NCBI RefSeq assembly: GCF_002135295.1
Contig: NZ_NEGG01000003.1
Span: 1-64,000 of the forward strand
Source of the DNA: Acinetobacter sp. ANC 5054
GTDB taxonomy: Bacteria > Pseudomonadota > Gammaproteobacteria > Pseudomonadales > Moraxellaceae
DNA: 64,000 nt
Direction: 5' to 3'
The notes under the pieces are model-generated. The model had not been told where the DNA came from, searched no databases, and saw only the letters and a program-made list of their open reading frames with translations. The position numbers were made by a program, and so were the translations under genes. This document shows positions 45,385 to 55,178 of this stretch, in pieces. How positions within the stretch are numbered: the first letter of the stretch is position 1; each line of letters opens with the position of its first letter.

Positions 45385-46887
45385 ATGAGCCATTTAAACC
45401 CGACATTAGTCACTTTTATTTTTTATATCCTTGCCATGCTTGCCATCGGTTTATACGCATATAAATCAACAAACAATTTTGATGAATATATTCTTGGCGG
45501 TCGTAGCTTAGGCAGCGTGGTAACTGCTCTTTCCGCAGGTGCCTCTGATATGAGTGGCTGGTTACTCATGGGTTTGCCAGGGGCAATTTATCTTTCAGGA
45601 CTTTCTGAAGCTTGGATTGCCATTGGTTTAATTATTGGCGCATGGCTCAACTGGTTAATTGTAGCGGGTCGTTTACGTGTTCATACTGAATATCAAAACA
45701 ATGCTCTGACCTTGCCTGATTATTTCACGAGTCGTTTTTCTGACAAAAAAAGAATCTTGCGTATCCTTTCTGCTGTCGTCATTTTAGTGTTCTTTGCGAT
45801 TTATTGTGCTTCAGGTATGGTTGCAGGCGCGCGACTATTTGAAAGTTTATTTGGTTGGAACTACACCACAGCACTGTGGATTGGTGCAATTGCAACCATT
45901 AGTTATGTCTGCATTGGGGGTTTCCTAGCCATTAGTTGGACAGATACTTTCCAAGCAGGATTAATGATTTTCGCCTTATTAATCACACCAGTAATTACAT
46001 ATTTATCATTAGGCAGTAACAGCCAAGATATCGGTGTTTTACTAGAAGCCGCACGTCCACAAGCATCTAACCTTTTTGAAGGTTTAGGCGCCATGGCAAT
46101 TATCTCAAGCATGGCATGGGGCTTAGGCTATTTTGGTCAGCCACACATTCTTGTGCGTTTCATGGCAGCTGATTCAGTGAAATCTATTCCTGCCGCACGT
46201 CGTATTGGTATGATTTGGATGATTCTGTGCTTAGGTGGCGCTGTTGCCGCTGGCTATATCGGCATTGCTTATTTCCAAGCACATCCAGAGCTTGCCAGTG
46301 TGGTCAATGCAAACCCTGAAACGGTATTTATGGAATTAACCAAAATTCTGTTTAATCCATGGATTGCAGGTGTCATTTTAGCGGCTATCTTAGCAGCAGT
46401 AATGAGTACCCTAAGCTGTCAGCTTTTGGTTTGCTCAACGACATTGACGGAAGATTTATACAAAGGTTTTATCCGTAAAAATGCATCTCAAAATGAGCTC
46501 GTATGGATTGGACGTGCCATGGTATTGGTCATTGCTGTACTTGCAATTGTTATTGCGATGAACCCAGCAAGCAAGGTTCTAGGCTTGGTTTCTTATGCTT
46601 GGGCTGGCTTTGGTGCTGCATTTGGTCCACTGATTATTCTATCTCTAATGTGGAAACGCATGACCTTAAATGGTGCGATCATTGGAATGATCGTGGGTGC
46701 TGTAACTGTGATTGTTTGGAAAAACTATATGGGGCATCTAGGATTGTACGAGATTGTTCCGGGCTTTATCTTCTCTTGGATTAGCATCGTAGTCGTAAGT
46801 TTAATGGATAAAGCGCCAGCTACAGAAGTTGTTGAACGTTTTGAACAAGCAGAAGCAAAATACCAAAAAGAAATCTCTGAAATTTAA
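45385..46887 (+). CDS. putP: Sodium/proline symporter
   Basis: PutP imports proline with Na+ across the inner membrane. The 500-residue protein has the 13-span LeuT-fold layout of the SSS family. N-terminal NFDEYILGGRSLGSVVTALSAGASDMSGWLLMG includes the Na+-site Ser/Asp region, and the later segment AAILAAVMSTLSCQLLVCSTTLTEDLYKGF holds the second conserved Ser/Thr cluster of the Na2 site. It is immediately upstream of the convergent Lrp-like gene and near putA, so transport and breakdown of proline are encoded together. A terminator follows. Confidence 0.95.
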   Translation: MSHLNPTLVTFIFYILAMLAIGLYAYKSTNNFDEYILGGRSLGSVVTALSAGASDMSGWLLMGLPGAIYLSGLSEAWIAIGLIIGAWLNWLIVAGRLRVHTEYQNNALTLPDYFTSRFSDKKRILRILSAVVILVFFAIYCASGMVAGARLFESLFGWNYTTALWIGAIATISYVCIGGFLAISWTDTFQAGLMIFALLITPVITYLSLGSNSQDIGVLLEAARPQASNLFEGLGAMAIISSMAWGLGYFGQPHILVRFMAADSVKSIPAARRIGMIWMILCLGGAVAAGYIGIAYFQAHPELASVVNANPETVFMELTKILFNPWIAGVILAAILAAVMSTLSCQLLVCSTTLTEDLYKGFIRKNASQNELVWIGRAMVLVIAVLAIVIAMNPASKVLGLVSYAWAGFGAAFGPLIILSLMWKRMTLNGAIIGMIVGAVTVIVWKNYMGHLGLYEIVPGFIFSWISIVVVSLMDKAPATEVVERFEQAEAKYQKEISEI

Positions 46888-46904
46888 TTTTCTTCGCACA
46901 GATT

Positions 46905-46927
46905 AAAGGGGCTAAATGCCCCTTTTC
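46905..46927 (+). terminator. Terminator of putP
   Basis: AAAGGGGC (46905-46912), loop TAAAT and GCCCCTTT (46918-46925), followed by T residues; it may also serve the convergent regulator gene. Confidence 0.8.
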
Positions 46928-46944
46928 TCATGCGAGTTTAATAT

Positions 46945-47439
46945 TTATTTCGCCCGTGCTGGCGGCTTCACTTTGATCTGCATGCTTTCTTTAATCACTT
47001 CCATCACTGGATAGCTGCGCGTTTCTTTTATTCCCGGTAACTGCCACAGGACTTGTCCTGAAATTTTTCGGAACTCTTCCATGTTTGCACAGCGAATTTT
47101 CACGACAAAATCAAAGCCACCACTAATCATATGACATTCCACAATCTCGGGAATTTGTCGTACTGCATCAGAAAAATCTTCCAAGACATTGGGTGTGGTT
47201 TTATCTAATAAAATCTCAACAAAAACCACAAAACCATTGTTCAATAAAATTGGATTTAGACGTGCTTCATAGCCTAAAATAAAGCCTTCTTTGGATAGTT
47301 TTTGTACGCGCGCTAATGCTGCTGTAGGCGATAAATTTACCAACTCAGCAAGTTTAATATTAGATAATTTTCCATCTACTTGAAGTAATTCCAAAATTTT
47401 AAAATCGATACGATCTAAGCTCAAATAAGGGCTGTTCAT
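46945..47439 (-). CDS. Lrp/AsnC-family regulator, probable PutR-type activator
   Basis: In this 164-residue protein the N-terminal HTH (about 7-60; LDRIDFKILELLQVDGKLSN, LAELVNLSPTAALARVQKL) is followed by the RAM/AsnC ligand domain (about 72-150; GYEARLNPILLNNGFVVFVEI, VVECHMISGGFDFVVKI-like pattern). Lrp-type proteins beside putA commonly sense proline and activate putA (and putP), as PutR does in several proteobacteria. Here the gene is divergent from putA, 131 bp away, and convergent with putP, which supports that role. PutA lacks its own DNA-binding domain, so another regulator is needed. Confidence 0.85.
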   Translation of the reverse strand: MNSPYLSLDRIDFKILELLQVDGKLSNIKLAELVNLSPTAALARVQKLSKEGFILGYEARLNPILLNNGFVVFVEILLDKTTPNVLEDFSDAVRQIPEIVECHMISGGFDFVVKIRCANMEEFRKISGQVLWQLPGIKETRSYPVMEVIKESMQIKVKPPARAK

Positions 47440-47570
47440 CAGAATTATTCTCTAAATATAATTAAAACTATAGTGAGTTATTCGCTAAATATTCTGTGAT
47501 CATAAATTAAATAAAGGACTGACCTCAAGATTTATTTGTAGGTTAAAAACAATGATATGGAATAGTAAAG

Positions 47571-50500
47571 ATGAACGGACAAGTTTTCGAAGTCGCACCA
47601 AACGCTGATTACATCACCGAGTTTAATGAAAAAAATAGTTTCGAGCAGTCGATAAATACAGCATGGCGCCGTGCCGAAACTGAATGTGTGGAAAATTTGC
47701 TTGAACATAGTGATATTCCTTCACCGATTAGCGAACAGATTCAACAATTGGCTTTTGATTTAGCCCATTCCCTACGCGAACGGAAAAGTGGTACTGGTAA
47801 AGCTGGTATCGTTCAAGGACTACTTCAAGAATTTTCACTGTCTTCGCAAGAAGGCATAGCCTTGATGTGTTTAGCTGAAGCCTTGTTACGTATACCCGAT
47901 AAAGCGACGCGTGATTTATTAATAAAAGACAAAATCAACCAAGGCAATTGGAAAGACCACTTAGGTCAAAGCAACTTAATGTTTGTCAATGCTGCTGCGT
48001 GGGGTTTAATGCTCACAGGCAAGCTCATGGAAACGCCTCAACAAAAAAGTTTATCGAGCCTACTGACCGGTATTTTGGCACGTAGTGGTCGCAGTATTAT
48101 CCGTAAAGCTGTTGATGTCGCAATGCGTATGATGGGTGAACAATTCGTCACAGGTGAAACCATTCAAGAAGCATTAAAACATGCTGAAATTTTAGAAGAT
48201 AAAGGCTTTCAATATTCTTATGACATGTTGGGTGAAGCGGCTTTAACTGACCCTGATGCTGAACGTTATTATGAAGATTATACCCAAGCCATTCATTCGA
48301 TTGGTCAAGCTTCGGCAGGCAAAGACGTTTATAACGGCCCTGGTATTTCAATCAAATTATCGGCACTGCATCCTCGCTATCAACGTTCACAAATTGACCG
48401 TGTACACAATGAACTCTATGGCAAAGTCCTTGAGCTTGTGCTATTAGCAAAACATTATGATATCGGCCTAAACATTGATGCAGAAGAAACCGATCGTTTA
48501 GAAATTTCACTCGAACTGCTTGAACGTCTATGTTTTGAGCCACAACTAGCAAACTGGAAAGGCATTGGTTTCGTCATTCAAGCCTATCAAAAGCGTTGTT
48601 TCTATGTGGTCGACTACGTCATTGATTTAGCGAAGCGCAGTCAAAAACGCTTGATGATTCGTTTGGTTAAAGGTGCGTATTGGGATAGCGAAATTAAAAA
48701 AACACAAGTTGAAGGGATGGCTGACTACCCCGTCTTTACTCGTAAAGTTCATACGGATTTGTCTTATGTTGCATGTGCACAAAAATTACTTGCTGCACCT
48801 GAACAAATTTACCCGCAGTTTGCAACGCACAATGCTCAAACGGTTGCAACCATTTATCACCTTGCACAGCCTGAGCAATATTATCCAGGCCAGTATGAGT
48901 TCCAATGCCTTCACGGCATGGGTGAGCCACTTTATGAACAAGTGGTTGGCAAAAAATCTGACCATAAACTGGGCATTCCTTGTCGTATTTACGCACCTGT
49001 CGGCAACCATGAAACCTTACTGGCATATTTGGTTCGTCGTTTACTGGAAAATGGTGCCAATACATCTTTCGTCAATCGTATTGCAGACAAAAATCTTAAA
49101 ATTGAAGATTTAATTGAAAATCCACGTCAAACTATTTTAGCTGCCGCTCAAACAGAACATGTGGTTGGTGCTAAACATGGATCAATTCCCTATCCTGTCA
49201 ACTTATATGCTGATGAACGTACAAACTCTAAAGGTCTCGATTTAGCGAATGATCGTGATTTGTCAGAGTTAAACACTACAGCGAATCAATTTGCTCACAC
49301 ACAATGGCAATCTCATGCAATGGGCAGCGCTTTTAACAATATTTCTCTAACAGATGGTCAGGCTGTTCTAAACCCTGCACGCCATGAAGATATTGTGGGT
49401 ACAGTCTTTGAGGCTACTATCGAACAGGCTGATTTAGCCTTAGCACAAGCAAAGGCAGCACAAAGCAGTTGGAAAAACACCGCTAAAGATAAACGTGCAG
49501 CTTGTTTGAATCGTGCCGCAGATTTGATGGAAGCACAGTTACAGCCATTAATGATTTTATTGTCACGTGAAAGTGGCAAGACCTATGCCAATGCTATAGC
49601 TGAAGTACGTGAAGCAGTTGATTTCTTACGCTATTATGCAGCACAAATGCTCGATCTTCCGCAAAATACCAGTATCGAACCTTTAGGCACCGTCCTGTGC
49701 ATCAGCCCTTGGAACTTCCCATTGGCAATTTTTTCAGGGCAAATTGCTGCTGCATTGGTTGCTGGTAATACCGTCATTGCAAAACCTGCTGAACAAACAC
49801 CGTTAATCGCGGCTCAAGCTGTACATATTTTATGGGAAGCAGGAATTCCATTAGACGTGCTTCAATTACTCCCTGGTCAGGGTGAAACGATTGGTGCAAA
49901 ACTCAGTAGCGATGCACGCGTACAAGGCATCATGTTTACAGGCTCAACTGAAGTTGCAGGTATTTTGCAAAAAACTGTCGCAGAGCGCCTTAATCAATTT
50001 GGTGAAAGCGTGGTATTGATTGCGGAAACGGGCGGTCAAAATGCCATGATTGTGGATTCATCCGCACTGACTGAACAAGTGGTTTTAGATGTGGTCAATT
50101 CTGCTTATGACAGTGCAGGTCAACGTTGTTCTGCCCTCCGCATTTTATGTGTACAAGAAGATAATGCGGAGACTGTACGCAACATGCTCAAAGGTGCAAT
50201 GAAGCAACTACGTGTAGGCAACCCAGCGTTATTAAAAACCGACATTGGTCCTGTCATTGATCGTGAAGCGCAAGACAATATTCAAAAACATATTGATAAA
50301 ATGCGCTCTAAAGGCTATCCCGTACATCAAATCATGTTCAATACAGATGAAGATGAGCTGAATAATGGCACCTTTATTCCACCAACCTTGATTGAGCTCC
50401 CGAATTTAAATGATTTAGAGCGAGAAGTATTTGGCCCTGTGCTGCATATGATTAGCTATAAATATGGCGAAATTGAAGACTTATTGGCTCACATCAATCA

Positions 50501-51305
50501 GAAAGGTTATGGTTTAACCATGGGTCTACATACCCGTATTGATGACACTATTCAAAAAGTCATTGGGCATGCAGAAGTTGGTAATTTATATATTAATCGA
50601 AACATTGTCGGTGCTGTCGTAGGCGTTCAGCCATTTGGTGGCGAAGGCTTATCAGGTACAGGCCCTAAAGCGGGTGGTCCTCTTTATCTATATCGCTTAA
50701 TGCATCAAATTTCTGAGAAAAAGCTTGCAGCACCTTATGCAGCTAAAGCTGAAACAGCAGTAGCGACTTTCCCTGCTTATGAAGCTTTTAAAACGTGGGC
50801 TGCACAAAAATTCCCTGATATTCAAATTCAACAACCGAATGCGACTGCAGCCGGTCAAAGTTTTGAGTTACAGGGTCCTACAGGCGAACATAACCAATAT
50901 GCCATTTTGGCACGTAAAGCAGTATTGTCACTCGCGCAAAATGAGGCGGATCAACTCAATCAAATTGCTGCGATTTTATCGGTGGGTAGTCAGCCTGCGG
51001 TACTTGCGGACAATACTTTTGTGTTGAAATATTTAAATCAAATGCCAAAACCATTAGCCAATGTATTTAAAGTGGTTGCTGATATTGTTCAAGGTGATTT
51101 TGATGCCGTATTACATCATGGTACACAAGATGAATTGCTCAAAATTCAAAAGCAAATCGCTGCACGCAAAGGTGCAATTGTTGGCATCACTCATTTAAGT
51201 ACAGGTAATTACAGCATCCCTGTTGAACGTTTCGTTATAGAACGTGCCATTAGCATTAATACTGCGGCAGCGGGTGGTAATGCCAGCCTCATGACAATGA
51301 ATTAA
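47571..51305 (+). CDS. putA: Bifunctional proline dehydrogenase / L-glutamate gamma-semialdehyde dehydrogenase
   Basis: PutA oxidises proline to glutamate in two steps, passing electrons to ubiquinone (FAD) and then NAD+. In this 1244-residue protein a helical arm and PRODH alpha domain come first (about 20-180), then the FAD barrel (about 190-490, with DAEETDRLEISLELLERL and the VKGAYWDSEIKKTQ motif). The ALDH domain spans about 560-1040, with ETGGQNAMIVDSSALTE and the catalytic cysteine in SAGQRCSALRIL, followed by a C-terminal domain. The RHH DNA-binding domain of E. coli-type PutA is absent: residue 1 already lies just before the PRODH arm. It is therefore a pure enzyme. Confidence 0.97.
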   Translation: MNGQVFEVAPNADYITEFNEKNSFEQSINTAWRRAETECVENLLEHSDIPSPISEQIQQLAFDLAHSLRERKSGTGKAGIVQGLLQEFSLSSQEGIALMCLAEALLRIPDKATRDLLIKDKINQGNWKDHLGQSNLMFVNAAAWGLMLTGKLMETPQQKSLSSLLTGILARSGRSIIRKAVDVAMRMMGEQFVTGETIQEALKHAEILEDKGFQYSYDMLGEAALTDPDAERYYEDYTQAIHSIGQASAGKDVYNGPGISIKLSALHPRYQRSQIDRVHNELYGKVLELVLLAKHYDIGLNIDAEETDRLEISLELLERLCFEPQLANWKGIGFVIQAYQKRCFYVVDYVIDLAKRSQKRLMIRLVKGAYWDSEIKKTQVEGMADYPVFTRKVHTDLSYVACAQKLLAAPEQIYPQFATHNAQTVATIYHLAQPEQYYPGQYEFQCLHGMGEPLYEQVVGKKSDHKLGIPCRIYAPVGNHETLLAYLVRRLLENGANTSFVNRIADKNLKIEDLIENPRQTILAAAQTEHVVGAKHGSIPYPVNLYADERTNSKGLDLANDRDLSELNTTANQFAHTQWQSHAMGSAFNNISLTDGQAVLNPARHEDIVGTVFEATIEQADLALAQAKAAQSSWKNTAKDKRAACLNRAADLMEAQLQPLMILLSRESGKTYANAIAEVREAVDFLRYYAAQMLDLPQNTSIEPLGTVLCISPWNFPLAIFSGQIAAALVAGNTVIAKPAEQTPLIAAQAVHILWEAGIPLDVLQLLPGQGETIGAKLSSDARVQGIMFTGSTEVAGILQKTVAERLNQFGESVVLIAETGGQNAMIVDSSALTEQVVLDVVNSAYDSAGQRCSALRILCVQEDNAETVRNMLKGAMKQLRVGNPALLKTDIGPVIDREAQDNIQKHIDKMRSKGYPVHQIMFNTDEDELNNGTFIPPTLIELPNLNDLEREVFGPVLHMISYKYGEIEDLLAHINQKGYGLTMGLHTRIDDTIQKVIGHAEVGNLYINRNIVGAVVGVQPFGGEGLSGTGPKAGGPLYLYRLMHQISEKKLAAPYAAKAETAVATFPAYEAFKTWAAQKFPDIQIQQPNATAAGQSFELQGPTGEHNQYAILARKAVLSLAQNEADQLNQIAAILSVGSQPAVLADNTFVLKYLNQMPKPLANVFKVVADIVQGDFDAVLHHGTQDELLKIQKQIAARKGAIVGITHLSTGNYSIPVERFVIERAISINTAAAGGNASLMTMN

Positions 51306-51544
51306 TCACGATACGTTAATCATTTCCTCAGTTCGCTCAGTTGTTATGAATGTTCCATGATGGCTGAGCATTTTTTTAAGTTCATGATGATCTACGGCTA
51401 TAACAAAAGTGAATGACATTTTATATTCATCACATCACGCTATATCATAGGATTTATCAGGTTTAAAACACAATTAATTTAGTCTTCTAGGGTGATTTTT
51501 GCTAACATGACTTTTTTTAATATGTTTGCGATTTTCTACTGCAT

Positions 51545-52627
51545 ATGACTTCAACTTATCAGCAACAACTTGATGCCAAAGTTGCCCGTATTACGGCTCA
51601 ATTTTCAGAATACAATCCTCCCTCTTTAGAAGTTTTCCCTTCGGCCGAACAGAACTTTCGTATGCGGGCTGAATTCCGTATTTGGCATACAGAAAATGAT
51701 ATGTTCTATGCGATGTTTGAACGTGACGCAGACGACCAAAAACAAGTTGTTGAAATCAAAGATTTCCCAATTGCAGACAAAAGCATTAATGCTTTAATGC
51801 CTGTATTGCTCAATGAGTTAAAAGCACAAGAAATTCTGTCAAAGCGTTTATTTGAAGTACACTTTTTAGCAACGCTAAAAGGCGAAATGTTGGTGTCTTT
51901 AGTTTACCGATGCCCACTGACTGCTGAATGGGAAACCGCAGCTAAAGCACTTTCAGATAAGCTCAATATTAAAATTTATGGTCGTAGCCGTGGTCAACGC
52001 GTCATTTTAACTGACGATTATGTGGTTGAAGAACTCCAAGTCTTTGAGCGCAAATATCAATACAAGCAAATTGAAAGTAGCTTTACCCAGCCCAATGCAG
52101 GCGTTTGCCAAAAAATGTTGGAATGGGCATGTAATGCCGCTGAACAATCTGACAAAGATTTGCTTGAGTTGTACTGTGGTAATGGTAATTTCACGCTGCC
52201 ATTATCTACACGTTTCCACCGTGTACTCGCAACAGAACTGGCTAAGTCATCTGTGTATGCAGCGCAGTGGAATATTGAAAAAAATGCCATTGATAATATT
52301 CAAGTGGCTCGCCTATCTGCCGAAGAGTTTACCCAAGCCTATAATGGCGAACGTGAATTCCGCCGTTTAGAAGAAGCAGAAATTGATATTTCTAGCTATA
52401 ACTTTGATACGGTATTTGTTGATCCGCCACGCGCCGGCATTGACGATGAGACATTGAAACTTTTACAACGTTTCGAACGCATTATCTATATATCATGTAA
52501 CCCAGACACCTTACATGACAATTTAAAGCAACTCTCACAAAGTCATAAAATCACTAAATTTGCTTTATTCGATCAATTTCCATATACCCATCATGTGGAA
52601 TCTAGCATTTTGCTTGAGAAGATTTAA
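51545..52627 (+). CDS. trmA: tRNA (uracil-5-)-methyltransferase
   Basis: TrmA uses S-adenosylmethionine to make m5U54 in the T loop of tRNAs. The 360-residue length matches the E. coli enzyme, and a TRAM domain is absent as expected. The SAM-binding motif [15 protein letters not shown] is at about 200-215. The motif [13 protein letters not shown] is followed by the catalytic cysteine in [13 protein letters not shown] (about 315-327), and the C-terminus carries the catalytic glutamate in [11 protein letters not shown]. It appears monocistronic, with its own terminator. Confidence 0.96.
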   Translation: MTSTYQQQLDAKVARITAQFSEYNPPSLEVFPSAEQNFRMRAEFRIWHTENDMFYAMFERDADDQKQVVEIKDFPIADKSINALMPVLLNELKAQEILSKRLFEVHFLATLKGEMLVSLVYRCPLTAEWETAAKALSDKLNIKIYGRSRGQRVILTDDYVVEELQVFERKYQYKQIESSFTQPNAGVCQKMLEWACNAAEQSDKDLLELYCGNGNFTLPLSTRFHRVLATELAKSSVYAAQWNIEKNAIDNIQVARLSAEEFTQAYNGEREFRRLEEAEIDISSYNFDTVFVDPPRAGIDDETLKLLQRFERIIYISCNPDTLHDNLKQLSQSHKITKFALFDQFPYTHHVESSILLEKI

Positions 52628-52658
52628 ACAATTTATTTCAAGTCATACAAATGTCATT

Positions 52659-52686
52659 AAGGAGCTTTAGATAAGCTCCTTTTTTA
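52659..52686 (+). terminator. Terminator of trmA
   Basis: AGGAGCTT (52660-52667) and AAGCTCCT (52673-52680) pair around TAGAT, then a T run. Confidence 0.9.
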
Positions 52687-52879
52687 TGATTTAAAAATCT
52701 ATTTATATTCTAATCACATACAAAATTTTTCAGTCGATTTTTTGAGATGAGTTTAACAATTTAAAAAGTCCAATCGAAAAAACAATTGTTCAACTGTTTA
52801 AAATATCACTTTGGTAGTCTTGCTTTATTTAATGGATTGGTTATATTTCGTCCTATGTTAGGTCGTAAATGAAGGCTCT

Positions 52880-53104
52880 ATGAGTTTTTGGCATAAGCTG
52901 TTCTCAGATGAACAGCAAAACGGGCATAAGAATCAAATTGCCTGTGTTGAAAATGATTGCTCTTGTAAAACCAATGAACAGCTCATTGCTGCTCTTACAA
53001 CTGCAACAGATGAAGATGTTATTCTTGGTATTAAAAAGGTTCTTGCGTCTAGAGGTTATAGCCGCAGAGAGTTAAATGAAATCCAGCATCTACCTCTACA
53101 GTAG
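52880..53104 (+). CDS. Small cysteine-containing hypothetical protein
   Basis: This 74-residue protein (MSFWHKLFSDEQ) has a plain ATG and an AAGG ribosome site 5 bases upstream. A short cysteine cluster, C-x4-C-x-C (IACVENDCSCKTNEQL, about 22-37), could bind a metal. A helical region follows (EQLIAALTTATDEDVILGIKKVLASRGYSRREL) that resembles short regulatory helices of other conserved small proteins. It is soluble, with no signal peptide. A very strong terminator follows, which supports it as a transcribed unit. The family was not recognised. Confidence 0.6.
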   Translation: MSFWHKLFSDEQQNGHKNQIACVENDCSCKTNEQLIAALTTATDEDVILGIKKVLASRGYSRRELNEIQHLPLQ

Positions 53105-53124
53105 AGTCTAAACAGATACTCTTG

Positions 53125-53160
53125 AAAAGGCATTTTGTAATATACAAAATGCCTTTTTTA
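53125..53160 (+). terminator. Strong terminator after the small cysteine protein gene
   Basis: A 15-bp perfect stem: AAAAGGCATTTTGTA (53125-53139), loop ATA, TACAAAATGCCTTTT (53143-53157), then T residues. Confidence 0.92.
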
Positions 53161-53388
53161 ATGCAGCAACAAGCATAGATACCACGAACGTCTTAGTGCT
53201 TATCACATTACCCTACTTAAAAAATACCGAAACGAAACCCCTCGTAGAAATATAGTCTGGCTATTTATTCAGCTTGCGCTATACTCGTTCAAATAAGACA
53301 CTATTTTCATTGGTTTTATTTTTTTAATCCAATTTTCTATTTTTAATTCACCCAATAAAAAACCCATTCAAAAACAACGGATATACAC

Positions 53389-53637
53389 ATGAATAAACTC
53401 TCAATTGCCCTACTCACCACTCTGTGCCTTGGTCTGACTGCTTGTAGCAAAATGCCAAAAGAATGTGAAGAATCTTGGGAAAAGCTAGAATCCCTGTCTA
53501 AGCAAATGGGGCTCAGTGAAGATCAGATTAAAGAGCAGAAAAAACAGTTTGAAGAAGAAATTTCTAAAAAACCTAAAGATGAAGCTATTCAAATTTGTAA
53601 AACTCAAACCAGCTTCTTAGGTTTAGTGGGTAAATAA
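53389..53637 (+). CDS. Small lipoprotein (DUF5339-like)
   Basis: This 82-residue precursor has an N-terminal signal MNKLSIALLTTLCLGLTAC with a lipobox (LTAC) that places the acylated cysteine at 19. The mature part is a roughly 60-residue helical, charged domain (KECEESWEKLESLSKQMGLS) with two more cysteines (KECEE, IQICKTQ) that could form a disulfide. Similar Acinetobacter proteins are listed as DUF5339, to my memory. It is exported to the envelope, with Ser at +2 favouring the outer membrane. No partner gene was identified. Confidence 0.75.
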   Translation: MNKLSIALLTTLCLGLTACSKMPKECEESWEKLESLSKQMGLSEDQIKEQKKQFEEEISKKPKDEAIQICKTQTSFLGLVGK

Positions 53638-53669
53638 TCCAACTTCACAACCTTCAAATCATTTAGGAC

Positions 53670-53697
53670 AAATAAGCTCGATTGTTCGGGCTTATTT
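53670..53697. terminator. Probable bidirectional terminator
   Basis: AAATAAGCTCGA (53670-53681), loop TTGT and TCGGGCTTATTT (53686-53697) form a 12-bp stem with one G-T pair. It overlaps the stop codon of the convergent gene. The T run is poor. Confidence 0.5.
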
Positions 53698-54465
53698 ACA
53701 TTTAAACGTAGGTGTATAAGCCACGATTGGTCCTAAAGGTCGCAAATTCCTGTCAAATCGATTTAAGTCAGAAATCACCGCACTTGAAATTGAACCATCC
53801 AAATACAGCGCATCTTTCACACCTAGATTGTCTTTGAAATACTGAGCAAAGGCATAAAAAGATACCCCTGTACGGCTAATCACAAAATACAACTTTCCAT
53901 TTTTTATCCCGACACCATTTCGAATTTTCAATGAATCAGATTTAGCTAAGAAATTTTGATTCATATGCCCATCGATCACCAACATTGGACCAGACTGGGT
54001 CGCATTACGTGCTTTGAAATTTGACGCTGCATATTTTTGCGTCGTCGTGATGATGGCTTGATTTGCATTCCATGCCAAAACACCATTTGGCTGAATTAAG
54101 AAATTACCAAAACCTTTGGTCGCACGGTTTAATGATTTTTGCTGTACACCATTTTCAATATATAAACCAACAGGACTCAAATTCGCCTGATACATCCCAG
54201 CATTCATCGCAAATTCCATTTTCTTACAAATGGGCTGTAATGATGTTTTTAATCGCTGGAAATCCTGATATGGCTGCCCATGTTTATCGTTCAAATAAAG
54301 CTGGAGATTACTTAAGTCGGTAATTTCCACCACATCCACAGCAATCGGTTGATTGATCCGATACGCCTGAAGTTTGGCGTATGTCATAGTTGGAGCTAGA
54401 ACACCGCCTATTGCAATACAAAAGCCTATTTTTTTCACAGCTGCCTTTAAATTAAGCCAAAGCAT
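53692..54465 (-). CDS. Secreted phosphodiester-glycosidase-like protein (NAGPA/DUF2233 fold)
   Basis: This 257-residue protein starts at ATG 54465 (MLWLNLKAAVKK), with the signal peptide IGFCIAIGGVLAPTMTYA. The mature part has NAGPA-family blocks: FAMNAGMYQANLSPVGLYIENG (about 82-103), then QSGPMLVIDGHMNQ and NGVGIKNGKLYFVISRTGVSFYAFAQYF. The final block DALYLDGSISSAVISDLN contains the conserved D-G segment. Relatives remove GlcNAc from phosphodiesters or act on cell-surface glycans; the substrate here is unknown. Being periplasmic or secreted, it may trim envelope glycans. It is convergent with the lipoprotein gene. Confidence 0.82.
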   Translation of the reverse strand: MLWLNLKAAVKKIGFCIAIGGVLAPTMTYAKLQAYRINQPIAVDVVEITDLSNLQLYLNDKHGQPYQDFQRLKTSLQPICKKMEFAMNAGMYQANLSPVGLYIENGVQQKSLNRATKGFGNFLIQPNGVLAWNANQAIITTTQKYAASNFKARNATQSGPMLVIDGHMNQNFLAKSDSLKIRNGVGIKNGKLYFVISRTGVSFYAFAQYFKDNLGVKDALYLDGSISSAVISDLNRFDRNLRPLGPIVAYTPTFKCK

Positions 54466-54602
54466 TGTACACTCCAAAGCTGAACACAAAAGTTGATCAA
54501 TATTTAGATGAATCACCGTTAAAATAGTCGATTAATTCACAGATTGAAAGTAGACTAGAACTTAATATATAGATCGGATTTTAGATTAGGATTCGCATAA
54601 AT

Positions 54603-55139
54603 ATGCATGTGCAGAAAGATGGTTATCCATTAGGAACACATCTAATTGTTAAACACTTAGGCTATAGCCATCATGGTATATACGCTGGTCGTGGTCGAGT
54701 AATTCACTACTCTGGTTTTGCACACCTTTTCAAAAAGCATCCGATTGAAATCACTTCGATTGAAAACTTCAGTCATGGCAAAAAAATTTTAGTTCAGCAG
54801 TATAACAACCCTAAATTTAAAGGGCGTAAAGTCGTGCGCCGCATGCGTTCACGTATGCATGAAAACAACTATCATCTCATTATTAATAACTGCGAACACT
54901 TATGTACTTGGGCCATTACAGGCGTTGAAAGTAGTCCACAAGTCTTCCGCATGATGAATCGACTAACCACCATTGGGTATATCAGTTCGATCATGACCTA
55001 CATGAGCAGCATGATGCTCACTGTAACCACAACCTGCTTTGCTTTGGTATTCTATATTAAGAAGAAACTGCGCGAAAAAGCCAAAATGCAGATGCCTGTC
55101 TATAACTATTTAAAACGACAAGATCCTAAAAATCGTTAA
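54603..55139 (+). CDS. LRAT-fold (NlpC/P60-related) protein with C-terminal membrane helix
   Basis: This 178-residue protein has the LRAT-type core: the first histidine in LGYSHHGIYAGRGRVIHYSG (H23/H24, with H35 further on) and the catalytic-cysteine motif NNCEHL (C97, NCEH). A membrane segment follows (MMLTVTTTCFALVFYIKKKL, about 140-160). The permuted NlpC/P60 order (His before Cys) is that of lecithin:retinol acyltransferase and H-rev107 proteins, which act on lipid acyl groups, so a lipid acyltransferase or thiol hydrolase at the membrane is likely. No signal peptide is evident, so the catalytic part is probably cytoplasmic. Confidence 0.85.
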   Translation: MHVQKDGYPLGTHLIVKHLGYSHHGIYAGRGRVIHYSGFAHLFKKHPIEITSIENFSHGKKILVQQYNNPKFKGRKVVRRMRSRMHENNYHLIINNCEHLCTWAITGVESSPQVFRMMNRLTTIGYISSIMTYMSSMMLTVTTTCFALVFYIKKKLREKAKMQMPVYNYLKRQDPKNR

Positions 55140-55178
55140 ACATTTAGTTTATAACGTCCTGTTTATATTTCATCTTTT

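Noticed and set aside
48673..49113. 146-codon plus-strand frame inside putA
   Set aside because: It lies wholly within the putA proline-dehydrogenase domain in another frame; composition (Leu/His-rich) shows a frame shadow.
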